From contig JACDOX010000018.1 of assembly GCA_014549065.1 (NCBI GenBank), forward strand, positions 2,032,311 to 2,096,310: DNA of 64,000 bases, given 5' to 3'. Positions 59,691-64,000 of the stretch are shown one piece after another. This DNA comes from Cardinalis cardinalis. Its lineage: Eukaryota > Chordata > Aves > Passeriformes > Cardinalidae. A program made the position numbers and the translations under genes. Numbering within the stretch: position 1 is the first letter of the stretch; each line of letters begins with the position of its first letter. A model generated the notes under the pieces. It made no database searches. It was not told the DNA's origin and was given only the letters and a program-made list of their open reading frames with translations.

Positions 59691-62600
59691 ATAATTAGCA
59701 GGCCAAGTGTCGTAGCTATTACAAGAATGGGGGAAAACTCCACCAAAAAAACCAAATATTTAAAGACCACTTCNAAGTGCAGTTTCAGATCTCGCAAAAA
59801 CTACTGGAAGAAGCAATTACAGCCCAAACCAAAGACTTTTAGGAGTTAATAATTGCATGAGTGTAGCAGTAAAGAACATTAAGAGTTAACAGTCCCAGTG
59901 TGGTAAAATATTTAATCCTAATCTAAACAAGCAATATAACAAATCCTTGTAAGGAATGAATGATCTCTCACATGTAGCTTAAAATAATCAAATTTTGATT
60001 TNAAATACCAAAATAGGTCAAATGTTATGGGGTTTTCTGGAAGAAATTGAAATCATCCAGTCCAATTTTATTTTTTATTTGCAACATTCTGCAGATGAAT
60101 AAATGCATTCTTTACATAAAACCCTCTTGCTCTGTCTCAGGTAGGAAAGCCTGTTTGCCAGAGAATTAGGGGCTCTGGAGTGTTGACATATTCTGTTCCC
60201 GTAGCTCTGCTGTGCTCTGATAGAAGAGAGATTATTATATGGAGGAAGATACAGTTTCAGCACCTCGTCACCTCCCCACCTTGGCTTTGGCTTCCTTTCA
60301 CTTAAAATCTCCTCCTAGTGCAGGCTCAAAGGTGAAGTAGAGAGTGAACAGCTTGAGATGTTGGGTCACAGGCACATCTGAGGCAGTGTCTATCCCAGCA
60401 GGACCTGGAGTTTCTGAATCTGGCTGAACAGTGACTTCGTTTAAAAGCAGTGAATCTCTTTGCCTCTATTTCCTCTTTCTGACTGAATGAGAATTATCGT
60501 GGGTTTGCTCACTTTTGATTTCTTAGGGTGTTGGGAAATGCACCTATGCAGAGATCTCTCACTAGAAAACAGCGCAGTAGGATGAAGCCCAGTAGCAAAT
60601 TGGTCTTGATAGGATGGATCCTGTTTCATACTAGTTAATGGTCCTGGTAATGAGGAGAGCAAGTGTGTTCAGCTAGATGGAAGAGTGAGAGAAAGTATCA
60701 ATAAGAAAATTCTGACAGAATTCCTTTTTTTACTCTCTGTTCTTCTTTGGCACTCCCTTTCAGTTGCAAATAACCTTGAAGCTTTCGAGACATTTATAAA
60801 AAGATGTAATGAGGGCTGGTTGCTGCATTTTTGGAACAGGAAAAACCTTTCTGTAGTACACTGAAAAATACACAATGATTTCTTTAGACTAATAAACACT
60901 CTGCCAGAGATAATCTAAGGGTTTGCAGAACTTCTGGAAAGTCATTTACATATTTCAAAGCTCTTTATTGTCAGCCTCCTACATTTTGCCTATTTTATTT
61001 CTTATTTTTATCAGCCATCTCTGCTGTCATCAGCACTAAAAATATTTAAGTGCCTGATATAATACATGCATCTGAAGTTTTTTCTCTTATCAGTAAAAAT
61101 NATTTGCCTTGAAGGTAATATAGTGAGCTAAATTAATTGCTGATGAAACTGGTTTTACTAGAGTGACACTGNTGATAAAAGTAACCCAATACATTTAGTT
61201 CAGGAGATCTACTTTTGACCATTAACAATGTTACTACTAAATTGAATTCTCCAAAAGTCAAGCGTCATTCCTTGTATATATGACTTTTTGAATATATATT
61301 GCACAATATAGACACCATATTTGCAGTTGTACTAAATTAATTTATTATTATCTGTAGGGTTTATTCTTGTTTAAATATCAAACAGATAATTATCCACAAC
61401 TCTGACAATATTAAATTCTGCATATTTTATTTCCACACCCAAAAATACTTCTGAAATAATAGTGATTGTTTTGATTGGACTGAAGCTGACATCAAGTAAA
61501 TAGCAAGTTAAGTGGTACTTAAAGCCATTTTTTCAAAGGTGGAGGCCATAGGTAGATCCTGTTGGGCCTACATAGAATTCTTTTCCTGGGAACTCAGTAT
61601 CAGATAATCATGAATTACAAACATACAAACCAAACAACCAGCTATGTAACAGAGTAGATTTAAGCAAGTACTCTTTATTCTTATCTGTTTCTATAAAATA
61701 AACGAACAAAACTTAAACGGCAGCAACACAAATCCTTCTATTTCAGTCACATAGCGATCTGAGAATCCAACTTCTGTGTGCTTGGTTCATTGCAACACTT
61801 GNTCACAACACTGCTGGGGATATTTGCATCTATTAATGTCAATCTGACAACTGATGACAGAAAAAAATATTTCACTGAAAGTTTCAATTAACTGCCAATG
61901 GGAAGGAAAAAATAGAAGAAGCCAATAAGTATTGTGGACTCATATGAAACCCAAAGCAAATCTAGGTTTAGAACTTTTCAAACAGAATTAAATTAGCTTC
62001 TGAATCAGCAGGGGTAATAGATATTTTGTTTGATCCAATAAAAATTATCTGGGGAAACTGAAAACAAAAATAGTTTTGTTAATTTTCTCAGCAAAATGTG
62101 AAAGAACTACATTCAGGGCTAATAATTTCATTTAGGTTACCTTACTCCTGGCAGTGCTTGGACAGCCTTGTTACAGTACTAGATACAAACATATTTCAAA
62201 GTAATTTTTTTGAAAGCAGGAAATGAAAGCACAGCATTTCAGAAATGTTGAAATTTATAATTTTATATAGAATTTAAACTTCTTTAGTTATTTAAGGAAA
62301 TGCATTGCTCAAATCTAGCAATTGCCAAGCATTTTGGCTGGTCCTCACACTGTTCCTCACAGTTAAACTGTGTTAGAAAATTGCCCTCGGCTCTAAATCG
62401 CTCACACAAGACTCTTGTCAGTCTTGTCCATGCTTGAGCCGTTGTGAAAAATTATTGTTGACATTTTTCTTGAGATGATTCAACATTTCCAAAGCTTTAG
62501 CATGACAGAAAGCATTATCAGATATCATTTAGACTTCCAAATGAATATTTTTTATGAGATGGTTGTGGTAGTTTGCTGCCGGGTGGTAGAAGTCGACAAT

Positions 62601-63714
62601 CAGAATACAATTGTGTCTAATTCATTTTTACACACTATTCCTATTAGTTAAAATAGGCTATTTCTTTTCAATTCTTTACATNTTCTTTGCAATTTCTTTA
62701 CAATCCTGACTTAGGATTTTTGACTGATTTTTTCTCAGAAACTGCCAGCATGATACTGCCAGTATGCCAAGCTGGTGTCCAGAAGAAAATTTAAGAGCAG
62801 TGATAAAAGGAAAGGATAAAATAGAAGCCTTNCTTGCAAACAAGGGTTTGTAATAGATATTCTGACATCATATGAATGATGAGGGATGGAAAATTCATAA
62901 GGTTGTATGGAAGTGCAACACACACTCTGAGCATAGAAGACTGACCTATAACTCATAAGATAGTGTGTTTCAAGTGAGTTATGAGAGTTGTTCCCTGGTG
63001 TATATTTAAAAAGAGACATTAGAAAGGAGATATAGTGTGGTTTACTGTTTGAGAGCTAAATTCATAATTTTTTCCAAAGAGTGTTTTTTAGAAAGAGGAC
63101 TTTTTCTTTCCTTTTTTCTTTAAATACATATATATTGGAGTGCAGGTGGTGTATTTCTGCACAGCATGTGCATCTGAATTCTGGGAATAAAGCTCTTCTC
63201 ATCCAAGGAGCAGCCCTCAGCTGACTATTTTTGCTCTTGCTATCACCAAATGAGATTATTTCTAAGAAAGAGGGATAGCCAATTTTGCATCCTAGAAGGG
63301 GTTATCTCAAAGTGAAACAAGTAGGCTGGAAGCACTTGGTGAAATCAGACCCCAGGGCAGCTGAGGGAAAACCCCTCCTCAGTGGAGCTGCACAGCACAG
63401 TTTGAATTGATGGGACCCTACATGAGCACCCTTCACTGCTGCTCTGTGGGANGCAAAGGAATTCTCTGACCACTGCNGCTTGCACATGTGCTGTCTTCCC
63501 CCAGCAGCAAAGTTCATGGCCATGAAGTTGCCCCAGGTGCCAGTGCCAGCCGACACCTTCCCTGTCCCTGCAGAATTTGTGCCCCAAGTCCTGGAGCTCC
63601 CTTAGCAGCCCCTTCCCTCTCTCCTTTCCTCCTTCAGCCCATCCTCAAGCAAACCTGAGAATTCCTGTATTTTGGGGGGCCTGCTATCAGTTCAGAGACG
63701 TCTGCTCTGTTGGG
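59691..63714. other. AT-rich intronic DNA, nothing recognised
   Basis: Long AT-rich stretch. 60030-60080 (gaaatcatccagtccaa) faintly recalls a reverse CR1 tail but was not accepted. 62560-62630 holds SOX-type cores (gacaatcagaatacaattgtgtc in two overlapping parts). 63300-63700 is GC-richer with no recognised content. Confidence 0.45.
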
Positions 63715-64000
63715 TGTGACCGTGGTTACAGGGGTTCTTGAATGAGGGAAGAGACGAGAANGTTGACTCCATGATCAGAAGGCTTGATTTATTATTTTAT
63801 GATATATATTANATTATAACTATACTAAAAAGAAAAGGAAAGAAAAGGTTTCCTCAGAAGCTGNCTAAGCTAAGAATAGAAAAGAAAGAATGATAACAAA
63901 GGCAGCTGTCTCGGATGCTGTCCCAGAGAGCTCTGTCTTGATTGGCCATTAACATTCAAGGNGGGCCAATCAAAAATCCACCTGTTGCACTCCACAGCNN
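63715..64000 (-). mobile_element. ERV LTR, partial, runs off the window end
   Basis: Recognised as the 3' part of a common songbird ERV LTR in reverse orientation. Landmarks are ggttacaggggttcttgaatg, catgatcagaaggcttg, atttattattttatgatata, aaaaggtttcctcagaagct, gcagctgtctcgg, gattggccattaac and caatcaaaaatccacctgtt. On the - strand the polyadenylation hexamer (aataaatcaagcc) lies about 80 bp from the LTR end. Truncated by the window edge, so solo or proviral status is unknown. Confidence 0.75.

Larger units (their letters stand above)
43780..64000 (+). other. AFF3: AFF3 downstream intron (5' 20 kb of it)
   Basis: Starts with the donor gtaagt of the 52-bp exon. The next AFF3 exon, expected to open with the last base of a serine codon and an MLEDDL-type acidic peptide, was not found before the window ends, so the rest is taken as intron. 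Its repeats and sites are listed separately. Confidence 0.75.

Noticed and set aside
60030..60080. gaaatcatccagtccaa resembling a reverse-orientation CR1 3' end
   Set aside because: Only one short phrase matches; flanking CR1 words are absent.

Overview
The window looks like nuclear DNA of a bird, most likely a passerine. Genes are very sparse and the sequence is AT-rich, with two CR1 LINE 3' ends (one with the avian (ATTCTGTG)n tail), three ERV-type LTRs of a kind I associate with songbird genomes, a few ancient SINE/LINE relics, and ordinary microsatellites. Nothing suggests a bacterial, plasmid or phage origin: there are no operons, no long gene-like ORFs and no CRISPR. Isolated N characters are scattered through the window, and there is one 151-bp assembly gap (8879-9029).

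The only protein-coding content I can support is three small exons on the + strand: 32471-32557, 37967-38003 and 43728-43779. Each has a clean acceptor and a GTAAG-type donor, and their reading phases join without a stop. The encoded peptide (beginning EMTHSWPPPL, through FPFPNK, to KSDVEPKTPEKSATHTS) belongs to the AFF (AF4/LAF4/FMR2) family of super-elongation-complex scaffolds. It fits AFF3 (LAF4) better than AFF1, AFF2 or AFF4. The window is therefore an internal slice of AFF3: about 32 kb of an upstream intron, two complete introns of 5.4 and 5.7 kb, and about 20 kb of a downstream intron.

Layout. Positions 1-32470 are intron, with a POU-dimer-type palindrome (1715), a pair of diverged duplicate segments (4485-4632 and 9393-9546), a CR1 (about 7705-8614), a GC-rich 17/23-bp minisatellite with the gap inside it (8830-9322), a MIR relic (10591-10690), an RFX X-box-like site (12089), a second CR1 tail (19243-19432), a CA repeat (26522) and several faint ancient repeats. 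Positions 32471-43779 hold the three exons, with an antisense LTR (39794-40432) between exons 2 and 3. Positions 43780-64000 are intron, with a perfect 14-bp hairpin (45187), a (GT)31 tract (48235), a CpG-dense spot next to an X-box (51722-51802), and two more antisense LTRs (59075-59455, and 63715 to the window end).

I did not find a new biological system. The points most worth a second look are the duplicated segment pair, the CpG/X-box island, the long hairpin at 45187 and the gapped minisatellite. AT-rich repeat-free stretches could be the conserved enhancers expected in a large developmental-gene intron, but that needs cross-species alignment.
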